In this document: in pieces, positions 18,440 to 25,698 of the stretch
Numbering within the stretch: position 1 is the stretch's first letter
How the letters are laid out: each line of letters opens with the position of its first letter
Assembly (NCBI RefSeq): GCF_004348455.1
Contig: NZ_SMKA01000003.1
Location: 1 to 64,000 of the forward strand
DNA from: Kribbella albertanoniae
Lineage (GTDB): Bacteria > Actinomycetota > Actinomycetes > Propionibacteriales > Kribbellaceae
Reading direction: 5' to 3'
Length of the DNA: 64,000 bases
Program-made: the position numbers and the translations under genes
The notes under the pieces: model-generated
What the model saw: the letters and a program-made list of their open reading frames with translations, nothing else
Told to the model about the DNA's origin: nothing
The model's database searches: none

Positions 18440-19064
18440 CCCGTCGGCCGATACTTCTCAGTCCGGTCCACCGGTCGATGGTGCTGGGCTGAGCAGGACC
18501 CACACACCTTGGCGAAGATGGCCGGACAGCGCGCCGGGCCCTGGTTTCCGGCCCGATCGCGGACCGCCGGCACTGACCAGGCCGGTCTTCGGAAGGTCCG
18601 GCACGCTGAATCGAGCGTGAGCCGAGTCGCCGGAGCCGCGTTGGTCAGTGGCGCAGGTCCGTCGTACCGACCGACGGGTAGTGGTCCCCAGCAATGCGTC
18701 AGCGACCGCCTCGGTAGGCGGCGTGGCCTGCCGCCGGACGAACCACTACCCGCGCGTCGGTACGCCCGGGTGCTGCCGGACGCCCAGGCCATCACAAGTG
18801 AGTGGTATCGGCGGTCCCACGTGGAGAACCGCGCCGAAGGATCCAGTTGTGATGGGCTGGCGGTCCGCCCTTGATGACGGGCTGCCCTCAACCGGCCTGT
18901 CGAGTGACGCCTCGGCCGGCGTCCGGGTGAGTGCAGGGCGTGTGCCGTCGAGTGTGGCCTCTGTGCTGTTGTGCAACGCGGCGACATACTCCGCACAGTC
19001 GAGGCGAGGCTGCGGTACTGTACCGGCCGCCGCACCTGACCATGGCGAGCACGAGCGAGGACAC

Positions 19065-19855
19065 GTGGCGACACGCGATGAAGAGTCACCGGCGGATGTC
19101 GCCGAGGCGCCCGATGCGCAACAACTGCGGCGGCTGCTGGTGACCGCACCGTTTGGGCGTGAGCAGGCGCCGTCAGTGGCCATCGATACCTTCCAGCGCC
19201 TGCACGCCGCGGGTCAGCCGGAACCGGTCGACTCGGCGTTGTTGCTGTGCACGGACTGGCGGTGGCGGCGCACCAGCGGCCGCGTGCTGGTCGGCATCCT
19301 GGCCTCAGGGATCCTCGACGACAAACAGCAGGATCAGCTTGCCGAAGATTTGCTGTGGCCCGACAAGGCGCAGTACGTGTACCCGCTCGGCTGGCTTGGC
19401 AGCGCCTTCGTCGAGATCGATCTCTCCCCGGTGCCGGGTATGGCGCGGCAGCGCACCGTCCATTCTGACCCGAAGACTCCGATGACCGCCGAACGCGACA
19501 TTCGGCCACCGTTGCGCTCGTGGGCCGCGGAGCGGGTTCTCGCTCGGCACCTGGCAACCCCCAACGACGTAATGGCTCGTGCCCGTGGGTTGCCGGCCCG
19601 AGATGGCGCGGCTGCGGCAACGGGTGCTGTACATGCCGCGGACGAATTGGATCCGGCACAAGCACGCACGGTGGTGAACGCCGCCCTGCGGTGCGCTCAC
19701 AAGACGCCGCGCAAGGAGCGCTGGAACAACTGATCAGATGGGGTGAGCATGATCGCGCACACGCCCTGGCCGCCGACGATGCCGACGCCGCCATCCGGGC
19801 GTGGAGCCGAAATCTCAGCACTGAGATCGCCACCCAGGGCAGCCTGTTCGACTGA
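19065..19855 (+). pseudogene. Frameshifted hypothetical gene
   Basis: Reading from GTG 19065 (GAGG at 19057-19060) gives a convincing protein of about 215 residues with a hydrophobic central part, ending early at 19731-19733. The frame beginning near 19700 then reads A-L-E-Q-L-I-R-W-G-E-H-D and continues as an alanine-rich helix to a stop at 19853-19855. The two pieces look like one protein broken by a single-base shift somewhere in 19640-19715. I do not recognise the family. A sequencing error would give the same picture. Confidence 0.45.
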
Positions 19856-19856
19856 C

Positions 19857-20039
19857 ATGCCAGGCTATGCGCGGCTGGTACAGATCCTCACCGATCCCGG
19901 TCATGAGGAGGAACACCAGGACATGTGCGACTGGCTTGGCCCGGACGACCGCAGTCAGTTCGACCCCACTCGCTTCGCTCCCGATGACGCCAACCAGCGG
20001 CTGTCTGCCGTCTCGCACCTCGATCCCATCGTTCCCGAC
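19857..20039 (+). pseudogene. Fragment resembling the C-terminus of pRiA4b ORF-3 family proteins
   Basis: The translation PGYARLVQILTDPGH, then E-E-E-H-Q-D-M-C-D-W-L-G and F-D-P-T-R-F, matches the pattern I know for the C-terminal part of the plasmid pRiA4b ORF-3 family (GGPxGY..LL..L.DPxHxEHxxM..W.G...FDP). The N-terminal two thirds are missing: what lies upstream in this frame is not coding. After about 20036 the reading frame loses similarity and collides with the gene on the other strand. This is a remnant of a family often carried by plasmids and integrated elements. Confidence 0.5.
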
Positions 20040-20061
20040 GCTGAAGCAGGTTGCCGTCGGC

Positions 20062-20448
20062 TCAGTCGCCGCCGCTGTTCGCGTCAGGCTTCGGCGGTAG
20101 CCAATGGGTGCGGTACGCCCGCTCGATGTTGGGGTCTCCCGACTTGGAGAACCGCAGTCGCCGGCGGTCCCTGGTCCAGCTGACGTAGACAGTTTCGCTC
20201 GGTCGTAGTCCTGCGCTCTCGGCCCAGGTCCGAAAGTCCCGCAGCGCCGTACTGATCTTGGGCAGGCTGGCGACTGTCACCTGTTCCAGATATGGCACGC
20301 GCCCGCGCCGCCACTCCTCAACCTTCTCAGGCCGAACCCATCCGGTGCCCAGCAGCACATCGATCACGGTGGCGTAGCCGTTCTTGGCGATTGCGGCATT
20401 GCCGGCGGCGGCGATATCGCGCCGTAGCTTCTCTTGACTCCGGGCCAA
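20062..20448 (-). CDS. Conserved hypothetical protein, 128 aa
   Basis: A compact soluble protein with L-L-G-T-G-W-V-R-P-E-K-V-E-E-W-R-R-G-R-V and, later, R-P-S-E-T-V-Y-V-S-W and R-F-S-K-S-G-D-P motifs. I recall the same pattern in uncharacterised proteins from accessory DNA of several phyla but know no function. The start is TTG 20448, supported by a strong GGAGGA (20453-20458) at 5-nt spacing, so the gene appears intact and expressible. It is the only whole gene in the wecA-bounded segment and points back towards the gene remnants. Confidence 0.65.
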   Translation of the reverse strand: MARSQEKLRRDIAAAGNAAIAKNGYATVIDVLLGTGWVRPEKVEEWRRGRVPYLEQVTVASLPKISTALRDFRTWAESAGLRPSETVYVSWTRDRRRLRFSKSGDPNIERAYRTHWLPPKPDANSGGD

Positions 20449-20592
20449 CGCTGTCCTCCCGATAGAAGTCCGACCCGACCGTGCCAGGGTAAACGCGCTC
20501 GCGGTCGCACATCCCTACCGGACAGACTTCACTCGAACCACTGGCATGCAAACCTGTGTGCAGTGGTGCAGTGGACAGCAGAAAGGGTCGGG

Positions 20593-20624
20593 CGGGGACC
20601 AGGCCACTGGAGTGTGTGGGCTAC
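20593..20624 (+). repeat. Left copy of 32-bp direct repeat
   Basis: Matches 22020-22051 at 30 of 32 positions. It contains the short palindrome CCAG-gcca-CTGG and ends in GTGTGTGGGCTAC. It stops exactly where the second wecA 3'-end copy starts (20625), so two duplications meet without a gap. Confidence 0.75.
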
Positions 20625-20724
20625 GTGGACCGCCCTGATAGTCCTCACCATCGCCGTCATAGCAGTAGTCCTCACCACCGGCCTTCCCCGCACCCGAGCC
20701 GCAAAGCCACTCAGCAAGGTCTAA
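20625..20724 (+). repeat. Right copy of the wecA 3' end (attR-like gene fragment)
   Basis: It encodes the last 33 residues of WecA again, ending in A-A-K-P-L-S-K-V with a TAA stop. Against 18337-18439 there are about seven synonymous changes, one Arg-to-Thr change and one codon deletion. It has no start codon or upstream domain, so it is not a gene by itself. It may be the ancestral end of the host gene, displaced by the incoming segment. Confidence 0.8.
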
Positions 20725-21084
20725 TCCGACGCAGGATTGCACGTTGTGGCAAATGGGTCGGTTGTACGGGTTTGTACCTGTCTGCGTCCACGCATGTTTG
20801 ACATGGTCTTGCCGTTCCCCTCCAACGGGAGAGGTGAGAGGTGGCCTTGCTCTCGCTCTCCTGTACGGCGTCCGGTGGCGGCCCCCTGTCCCGCCCCCGG
20901 GCGCCGGGCGAGCCCTACGAAGGGTTCGACAGCTCCCGCAATCGCTTGTCCTGCTGGCGTGTCGACGGTCCCAGACTCACGACTGCGGTCACCGGAGGTG
21001 GAGTACGGGTGAGGTACGGGCAGCGCTGCGTCAGCGAGGACCCATAGCGTTTCTCGTTGAGCTCAGCCATCGGAGGAAACCGCA
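20725..21084 (+). other. Gene-poor stretch
   Basis: Nothing is well supported here. A 68-codon ORF at 20841-21047 (GTG start) could encode a small protein with a hydrophobic beginning, but it has no family, a weak RBS and competing frames. I treat it as unproven. Confidence 0.3.
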
Positions 21085-21465
21085 ATGTTCACGAAGTTCT
21101 CACGATCCACCAAGCGCGCGACGATCATGTGCGCTGCCGCAATCGCGATCGTCGTCGGTGTGCCGGCGACGGCCCACGCCGACGACGAAACAGTCTTCCT
21201 GAGCGACATCGACGGACGTCAGCTCGGGTATACCAAGTTCACGGATGCGACTGACCAGATCAAGATCTGCGACACGCAGCGAGACGGGCACTCGGTGACC
21301 GCAAGAATCCGCCAGGGTAGCACCGTGTACGTCGAGGTTTCCGACGGTAGCGACGCCGGCTGTAACACCCGGTCGGTGTCGTTGGTCAACAACGATGCCT
21401 ACATGCTGGAAATTGAGTGGAACGGCCCTGGAAACATCACCTGGAACTCCGGATTCTTTGCCTGA
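21085..21465 (+). CDS. Small secreted protein, 126 aa
   Basis: GGAGGA (21073-21078) precedes ATG 21085. A signal peptide covers residues 1-32 (charged start, hydrophobic core A-A-A-I-A-I-V-V-G-V-P, cleavage near T-A-H-A-D). The mature part of about 95 residues has two cysteines (I-C-D and G-C-N) that could form one disulphide, and it is acidic and Thr/Ser/Asn-rich. It resembles the small exported beta-sandwich proteins common in streptomycetes and relatives, none with a firm role. The gene is followed by a strong terminator-like palindrome and lies inside the island. Confidence 0.75.
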   Translation: MFTKFSRSTKRATIMCAAAIAIVVGVPATAHADDETVFLSDIDGRQLGYTKFTDATDQIKICDTQRDGHSVTARIRQGSTVYVEVSDGSDAGCNTRSVSLVNNDAYMLEIEWNGPGNITWNSGFFA

Positions 21466-21537
21466 GCTTCCCGCCCGAGAGATTGCTCTAGGCCACGACC
21501 AAGTCGTTGCCTGAGGATCGGCTCCAGCACGGCGGCG

Positions 21538-21571
21538 GAGCAGCCCTACAACCGCGGTTGTAGGGCTGCTC
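21538..21571 (+). terminator. Perfect 34-bp palindrome, terminator-like
   Basis: GAGCAGCCCTACAACCG is directly followed by its exact reverse complement (21555-21571), then TGTCTT. As RNA it gives a stem of about 15 bp with a 4-nt loop. It lies 73 nt after the stop of the small secreted protein and could end transcription from either side. Confidence 0.7.
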
Positions 21572-21709
21572 TGTCTTCGGTGATGAGTGGCGTACCACGA
21601 CTCCGGCCGTCGGGTGTGGGAGTGTCGCGGACCTGCACCACCGTTCACGCCGTTTCTGAGCGGTCCGGGTGGGGTGCGCTGAGCGTGAATCGGACGGGCC
21701 GCAGGGAGT

Positions 21710-22013
21710 ATGACGGTGATGGCGGTCCGCCGCAGCCTATGTCGCAGCCCAGTTGGCGGCGTCGATCGCCCGGATTGATCGGTGTGCGCCACCCGAGGAC
21801 GGTCCGGCCGATCCGGCGTACCGGGTGGTGGCGTTCTGGTTCGTGGAGCAGTCGGGAGTGCCGGCGGCAGATTTCGCTGTGGATCCGGCGCTCAGGGACC
21901 GGCTCGGCCACTGGCGGAAGCGCCCGGCCGAGACCACGGCCGCGCTGCGCGCGCTGACCAGTCGGCTGGACAGTTGTGCACTGACGATGGACCGGCTTCC
22001 GGCTGCGGACTGA
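21710..22013 (+). pseudogene. Possible frameshifted small gene
   Basis: GGGAG (21704-21708) precedes ATG 21710, which opens M-T-V-M-A-V-R-R-S, but that frame stops at about 21777-21779. Another frame, open from about 21720 to the stop at 22011-22013, reads as a plausible soluble protein (A-Y-R-V-V-A-F-W-F-V-E-Q-S-G-V-P and R-L-G-H-W-R-K-R-P). It has only a TTG (21753) without RBS as a start. A one-base shift near 21735 would join the two. I do not recognise the product. It ends 6 bp before the 32-bp repeat. Confidence 0.35.
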
Positions 22014-22019
22014 CCCGGA

Positions 22020-22051
22020 CGGGGACCAGACCACTGGGGTGTGTGGGCTAC
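22020..22051 (+). repeat. Right copy of 32-bp direct repeat
   Basis: Matches 20593-20624 with two substitutions. It lies between the island and the ATP synthase promoter region, so it marks the right edge of the 20625-22019 segment. Confidence 0.75.
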
Positions 22052-22088
22052 CGATAAGGTGTGGTTGTACAGCGGCAGGGGACTCGTT

Positions 22089-22118
22089 TTGCTGACGGTG
22101 CAGACTTTGTGCTAGTTT
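22089..22118 (+). promoter_or_regulatory. Candidate promoter of the atp operon
   Basis: TTGCTG (22089-22094) and TAGTTT (22113-22118) are separated by 18 bp, a fair match to the vegetative sigma consensus, about 95 bp before the first atp gene. The stretch around them is unusually T-rich for this genome. A CTTTGTGCT/AGCAC-type hairpin overlaps the -10 and early transcript (about 22105-22136). Confidence 0.5.
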
Positions 22119-22212
22119 TCACAAGCACCAGCAAAGAACTTTGACACCCCTGACCCCGCCCACCCGACGACCTGGCCGCGAGACCTGGTCGCCCGCAGGA
22201 CGGAACCACCAG

Positions 22213-22677
22213 ATGGCTTCCTCAGCTCACAGCCCAAGAGTCGCCGGCCAAGTCACTCGGCACCCGGCGTTGGCGATGCTGCGCGGCGCGTTGGCCGCGG
22301 CGCTCGTGGTCGGCCTCAATGCCGCCGCGGTATCGGCTGTTGCCGCTGGACTCAAAGGCTTGTGGGGCGCGCTCCTCGGATTGCTGATGGTGATCGTCTT
22401 CTCCGGCCTGGGGCTGTTTGCACTGCACCTTTCGCGGCATACCTCGCCGACGATGCAGCTCGCGATGGCGATGGCGTCGTACACGGGGCGGATCGCGATC
22501 TTCGGTGTCCTGCTGGCTCTTGCGATCAGCTCGGACGGCCTTGCCAGACACGTGAATCTGACCGTGCTCGGCATTGTCGCGATGGTGGTCGTGCTGGGCT
22601 GGATGGCCGGCGAGATGTGGGCCTGGTCGCGGCTGCGGGTGCCGATCTACGACCTCGACAACGAGGTGAACCCGTGA
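22213..22677 (+). CDS. atpI: ATP synthase I-like membrane protein, 154 aa
   Basis: The first gene of the ATP synthase operon. The protein has about four hydrophobic segments (near residues 22-45, 52-72, 86-108 and 115-137) and short soluble ends, as in the ATP synthase subunit I family that helps assemble the c-ring and may aid magnesium uptake. ATG 22213 is chosen; an in-frame TTG at 22141 would add a Pro/Arg-rich leader and has no RBS. Family assignment is from topology and position, since this family is poorly conserved. Confidence 0.65.
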   Translation: MASSAHSPRVAGQVTRHPALAMLRGALAAALVVGLNAAAVSAVAAGLKGLWGALLGLLMVIVFSGLGLFALHLSRHTSPTMQLAMAMASYTGRIAIFGVLLALAISSDGLARHVNLTVLGIVAMVVVLGWMAGEMWAWSRLRVPIYDLDNEVNP

Positions 22678-22767
22678 CCACGCCCAGTAATGGTTTTGGT
22701 GCTGTGATTGACGTCGCGGGTACCGATGTGACCCGGCGTGTCGCGGGCTGGTACCTTTCGGGTGCCA

Positions 22768-22983
22768 ATGAGCGAGCACAAGGATCCGAAGCCATCACCC
22801 CCGAATTCGGGCGACGGCTGGCGGGTCCTGTCCTACTTGATCGGCGGTGTCCTGCTGTACGGGGGCATCGGGTTCGGGCTGGATCGCTTGTTCGGCACCC
22901 AGTTTCTAGTACTGGTGGGCATCGTGCTCGGTGCCGGGCTCACCATCCTGCTGTTGAACTACCGGTACGGGTCGCGGTCCTGA
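22768..22983 (+). CDS. atpZ: AtpZ-type (ATPase_gene1) small membrane protein, 72 aa
   Basis: Two transmembrane helices are connected by a short loop. The first contains L-I-G-G-V-L-L-Y-G-G-I-G-F-G-L-D and the second G-I-V-L-G-A-G-L-T-I-L-L-L-N-Y-R-Y-G. This is the AtpZ/ATPase_gene1 pattern. AtpZ and AtpI proteins are found at the head of atp operons and have been linked to Mg/Ca transport and c-ring assembly. ATG 22768 is preferred over the GTG at 22738. Here it follows, rather than precedes, the subunit I-like gene. Confidence 0.8.
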   Translation: MSEHKDPKPSPPNSGDGWRVLSYLIGGVLLYGGIGFGLDRLFGTQFLVLVGIVLGAGLTILLLNYRYGSRS

Positions 22984-23101
22984 TCCCTTCGGGGAACGGT
23001 CCGATCCGCACCGGGTCTGACGTTGTTGACCGCCATGCCCTGAGCCGCCCTGCCCTTAGCCACAAGGCGTCCGACTTGAGCACGACGCGAGAGGAGACCC
23101 G

Positions 23102-23884
23102 GTGATTGCCGGCGTTCCGACCGAGTTCACCCCGCCCGGTCCAGAGAGCTTCAACACCACGCCGATCATCGACGGCGTTGATTGGTTCACCAAGCCTGTG
23201 CTGGTGGCCGCTTTGTCCGTCGTCGTCATCGTCTGGTTCTTCTGGGGTGCGTCCCGCAAGGCGGCCGTGGTCCCGAGCAAGCTGCAGTTCGCGGGCGAGC
23301 TGGGCTACAACTTCGTCCGCAACTCGATCGCGCGGGACGCGATCGGCAGCCAGGACTACATGAGGTTCGTGCCGTACCTGACCGGCCTGTTCTTCTTCAT
23401 CCTGCTGAACAACGTTGCCGCTAGCATCCCGTTGATCCAGTTCCCGACCTTCAGCCACATCGGCTGGGCGTATGTGGCCGCGATCATGAGCTGGGTCATC
23501 TACAACGCGGTCGGCATCAAGAAGAAGGGCCTCTGGGGCTACTTCAAGCACCAGACGATGCCTGCGGGTGTCCCTGGCTGGCTGATGCCGCTGATGATCC
23601 CGATCGAGTTCATCTCGAACATCCTGGTCCGCCCGGTTTCGCTGAGCCTGCGGCTGTTCGCCAACATGTTCGCCGGTCACATCCTGCTGCTGGTGTTCGT
23701 TCTCGGCGGCGAGTACATGGTGTTCGAGTCCGGGAGCATCGCGCTCGGCGGCGTCGGCATCATCACCTTCCTGATGGGCCTCGCGATCGCCGCACTGGAG
23801 CTGTTCGTCCAGTGCATCCAGGCCTACATTTTCGTGGTCCTCACCGCGCAGTACATCGGCAGCGCAATTGCTGACGAGCACTGA
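23102..23884 (+). CDS. atpB: ATP synthase subunit a
   Basis: Membrane subunit that forms the proton half-channels against the c-ring. It has about six hydrophobic segments in 260 aa. The essential arginine is in P-V-S-L-S-L-R-L-F-A-N-M, and the C-terminal helix has the A-L-E-L-F-V-Q-C-I-Q-A-Y-I-F pattern. The start is GTG 23102 with GAGAGGAGA just upstream. Subunit c follows after a 77-bp gap that carries its own RBS. Confidence 0.96.
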   Translation: MIAGVPTEFTPPGPESFNTTPIIDGVDWFTKPVLVAALSVVVIVWFFWGASRKAAVVPSKLQFAGELGYNFVRNSIARDAIGSQDYMRFVPYLTGLFFFILLNNVAASIPLIQFPTFSHIGWAYVAAIMSWVIYNAVGIKKKGLWGYFKHQTMPAGVPGWLMPLMIPIEFISNILVRPVSLSLRLFANMFAGHILLLVFVLGGEYMVFESGSIALGGVGIITFLMGLAIAALELFVQCIQAYIFVVLTAQYIGSAIADEH

Positions 23885-23961
23885 TCAGCAGTACCCCCAC
23901 TGACCCGTAGTAACGGAAACCCGGATAGTCCCTATCCGTACTGAAAGGAAACACCGGAACC

Positions 23962-24204
23962 ATGGTTTCTCAGCTGGCCCTCGAGTTGGGCGGAAACATC
24001 GCGGTCCTCGGTTATGGCCTTGCGGCGATCGGCCCGGGCGTCGGCGTTGGTCTGATCTTCGCTGCCGTCATCAACGGCACCGCTCGCCAGCCGGAGGCTC
24101 AGAACAAGCTCCAGTCGATCGCGTGGATCGGCTTCGGTGTCACCGAGGTTCTGGCGATCATCGGTATCGCCCTGGCCTTCGTGTTCCGTAACAGCGGCGC
24201 CTGA
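23962..24204 (+). CDS. atpE: ATP synthase subunit c
   Basis: An 80-residue proteolipid with two helices. The first is glycine-rich ([10 protein letters not shown]) and the second carries the ion-binding glutamate in [10 protein letters not shown]. The polar loop R-Q-P-E lies between them. The glutamate without sodium-ligand residues suggests proton coupling, which is the actinobacterial norm. A clear AAAGGAAA RBS precedes ATG 23962. Confidence 0.97.
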   Translation: MVSQLALELGGNIAVLGYGLAAIGPGVGVGLIFAAVINGTARQPEAQNKLQSIAWIGFGVTEVLAIIGIALAFVFRNSGA

Positions 24205-24234
24205 TCTACCTCCTCTGACTGACAGGATCCAGAC

Positions 24235-24807
24235 ATGTTGACGTTGGTGCTACCGCTGGCAGAAGCAGCAGGCGAGGAACCGTCCCCGCTGCTGCCGCAC
24301 ACCGCAGAGATCATCTTCGGCTTCGTCTTCCTGATCCTGCTGGCCATCGCCTTCGCCAAGGTCGTCGTACCGAAGTTCGAGAAGGCGTACGCCGATCGGA
24401 CCGCGGCGATCGAAGGCGGGATGAACGAGGCCAAGCAGGCCCAGGCCGAGGCGAAGGCGGCTTTGGAGAAGTACAACGCGCAGCTGGCCGAGGCCCGCTC
24501 GGAGGCTGCGAAGATCCGTGAGGACGCGCGTGAGCAGGGTGCGCAGATCATCGCGGAGATGCGTGAGCAGGCCGGTGTCGAGGCCGAGCGGATCGTCTCG
24601 CACGCTCGCACCCAGATCGACGCCGAGCGGACGCAGGCGGTTGCCTCGTTGCGCGGTGAGGTCGGGACGATGGCGACCACGCTGGCCGGTCGGATCGTCG
24701 GGGAGTCGCTGGAGGACGAGGCCCGGCAGCGCCGGACCGTCGAGCGCTTCCTGTCCGAGCTCGAGGCATCGGAGTCGGCGCGCGCGGCCGTCGGAACGGA
24801 CGGCTGA
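24235..24807 (+). CDS. atpF: ATP synthase subunit b
   Basis: Peripheral-stalk subunit. One N-terminal transmembrane helix (about residues 22-44) is followed by a long charged coiled coil rich in Ala, Glu, Arg and Lys. At 190 aa it is the usual actinobacterial length, not the b-delta fusion seen for one mycobacterial subunit. Its stop shares one base with the atpH start (TGATG). Confidence 0.95.
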   Translation: MLTLVLPLAEAAGEEPSPLLPHTAEIIFGFVFLILLAIAFAKVVVPKFEKAYADRTAAIEGGMNEAKQAQAEAKAALEKYNAQLAEARSEAAKIREDAREQGAQIIAEMREQAGVEAERIVSHARTQIDAERTQAVASLRGEVGTMATTLAGRIVGESLEDEARQRRTVERFLSELEASESARAAVGTDG

Positions 24808-25604
24808 TGCGCGGCGCATCGAACGAGTCGCTCGCCAAGGCCCAGGAGGCCCTGGCGAGTGCCGCCGTCACCGAGGGGCTGGGGGCCGAGTTGTTCTCGG
24901 TGGCCCGGCTCCTGGACAGCACCGGTGCGTTGCGCCGCGCGCTGACCGACCCGGCCCGTTCGCGGGACCAGCGCACCGCGCTCGTCCAGCAGTTGTTCGG
25001 TGGCAAGATCTCCGCCCAGGCACAGGAGATCCTGACCATCGCCGTGGCCGGTCGCTGGGTCAGCGGCCGTGACCTCGGGAACGCGCTGGACCAGCTGAGC
25101 GTCGAGGCCGAGGTGGCCTTCGCCGACAGCGGGCGCAAGCTGGACGACGTCGAGGACGAGCTGTTCCGGCTGGACCGGATCGTCGCGGCCGAGCGGGGAC
25201 TGAGCGACAAGCTCAGCGACCGCAACATCCCGGTCGCGGCTCGTCAGGAGCTGCTGGCCGGACTGCTGCGCGGCAAGGCCGACCCGGTGACGGTGCGGCT
25301 GGCCGAGCGGGCTGTCGACGGTCGCGGACGGAGCTTCGCCGGTTCGCTGCGGTCCTACCAGGTCGCTGCCGCGGCCCGGCGGAACGCGAGCATCGCCACG
25401 GTCCGGGTCGCCACGGCCCTGTCCGAGGCGGAGCGGACGCGGCTCGCCACGGCCCTCGGACGCCAGTACGGCCGGGACATCCAGCTGAACGTGATCGTCG
25501 ACCCGAACGTGATCGGCGGCGTCCGGGTGGACATCGGTGACGAAGTGATCGACGCAACCATCGCGGCCAGGCTCGACGAGGCGCAACGGCGCATCGCGGG
25601 CTGA
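24807..25604 (+). CDS. atpH: ATP synthase subunit delta
   Basis: Links the peripheral stalk to the top of the F1 head. At 265 aa it is longer than the roughly 177-aa enterobacterial delta but normal for actinobacteria, where extra N-terminal helices are present. The C-terminal region has the conserved D-P-x-V-I-G-G-V-R-V-x-I-G-D-x-V-I-D motif. It is translationally coupled to atpF. Confidence 0.95.
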   Translation: MRGASNESLAKAQEALASAAVTEGLGAELFSVARLLDSTGALRRALTDPARSRDQRTALVQQLFGGKISAQAQEILTIAVAGRWVSGRDLGNALDQLSVEAEVAFADSGRKLDDVEDELFRLDRIVAAERGLSDKLSDRNIPVAARQELLAGLLRGKADPVTVRLAERAVDGRGRSFAGSLRSYQVAAAARRNASIATVRVATALSEAERTRLATALGRQYGRDIQLNVIVDPNVIGGVRVDIGDEVIDATIAARLDEAQRRIAG

Positions 25605-25698
25605 TCGCCCCCCTTAACGACAGAACAGCGGCGCTAAGGGCGGCAAACCTTTAGAGCCACAACAGGCCAGCAAGGGTCAAGGAAGCAGGAAACACGAA

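Larger units (their letters stand above)
18440..20724. mobile_element. Decayed 2.3-kb island behind wecA
   Basis: The segment lies between the wecA stop and a second copy of the wecA 3' end. It holds a frameshifted ORF, a gene fragment and one intact small gene on the other strand. No integrase, transposase or relaxase was seen, so it is either a remnant or a passenger mobilised by an element elsewhere. 18440-19064 shows no recognisable gene on either strand. Confidence 0.6.

Noticed and set aside
18509-18874. A 121-codon plus-strand ORF in the island
   Set aside because: The composition is close to random for this base content and I could find neither family nor RBS. It may hide a degraded gene, but I cannot support it.
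18166-19833. A 555-codon minus-strand frame across the wecA end and the island
   Set aside because: Arg/Pro/Ser-rich without any domain. It crosses the wecA coding end and the frameshifted gene on the other strand.
22362-23105. A 247-codon frame overlapping atpI and atpZ
   Set aside because: It contradicts two membrane proteins with clear helices and contains only arginine-rich sequence.
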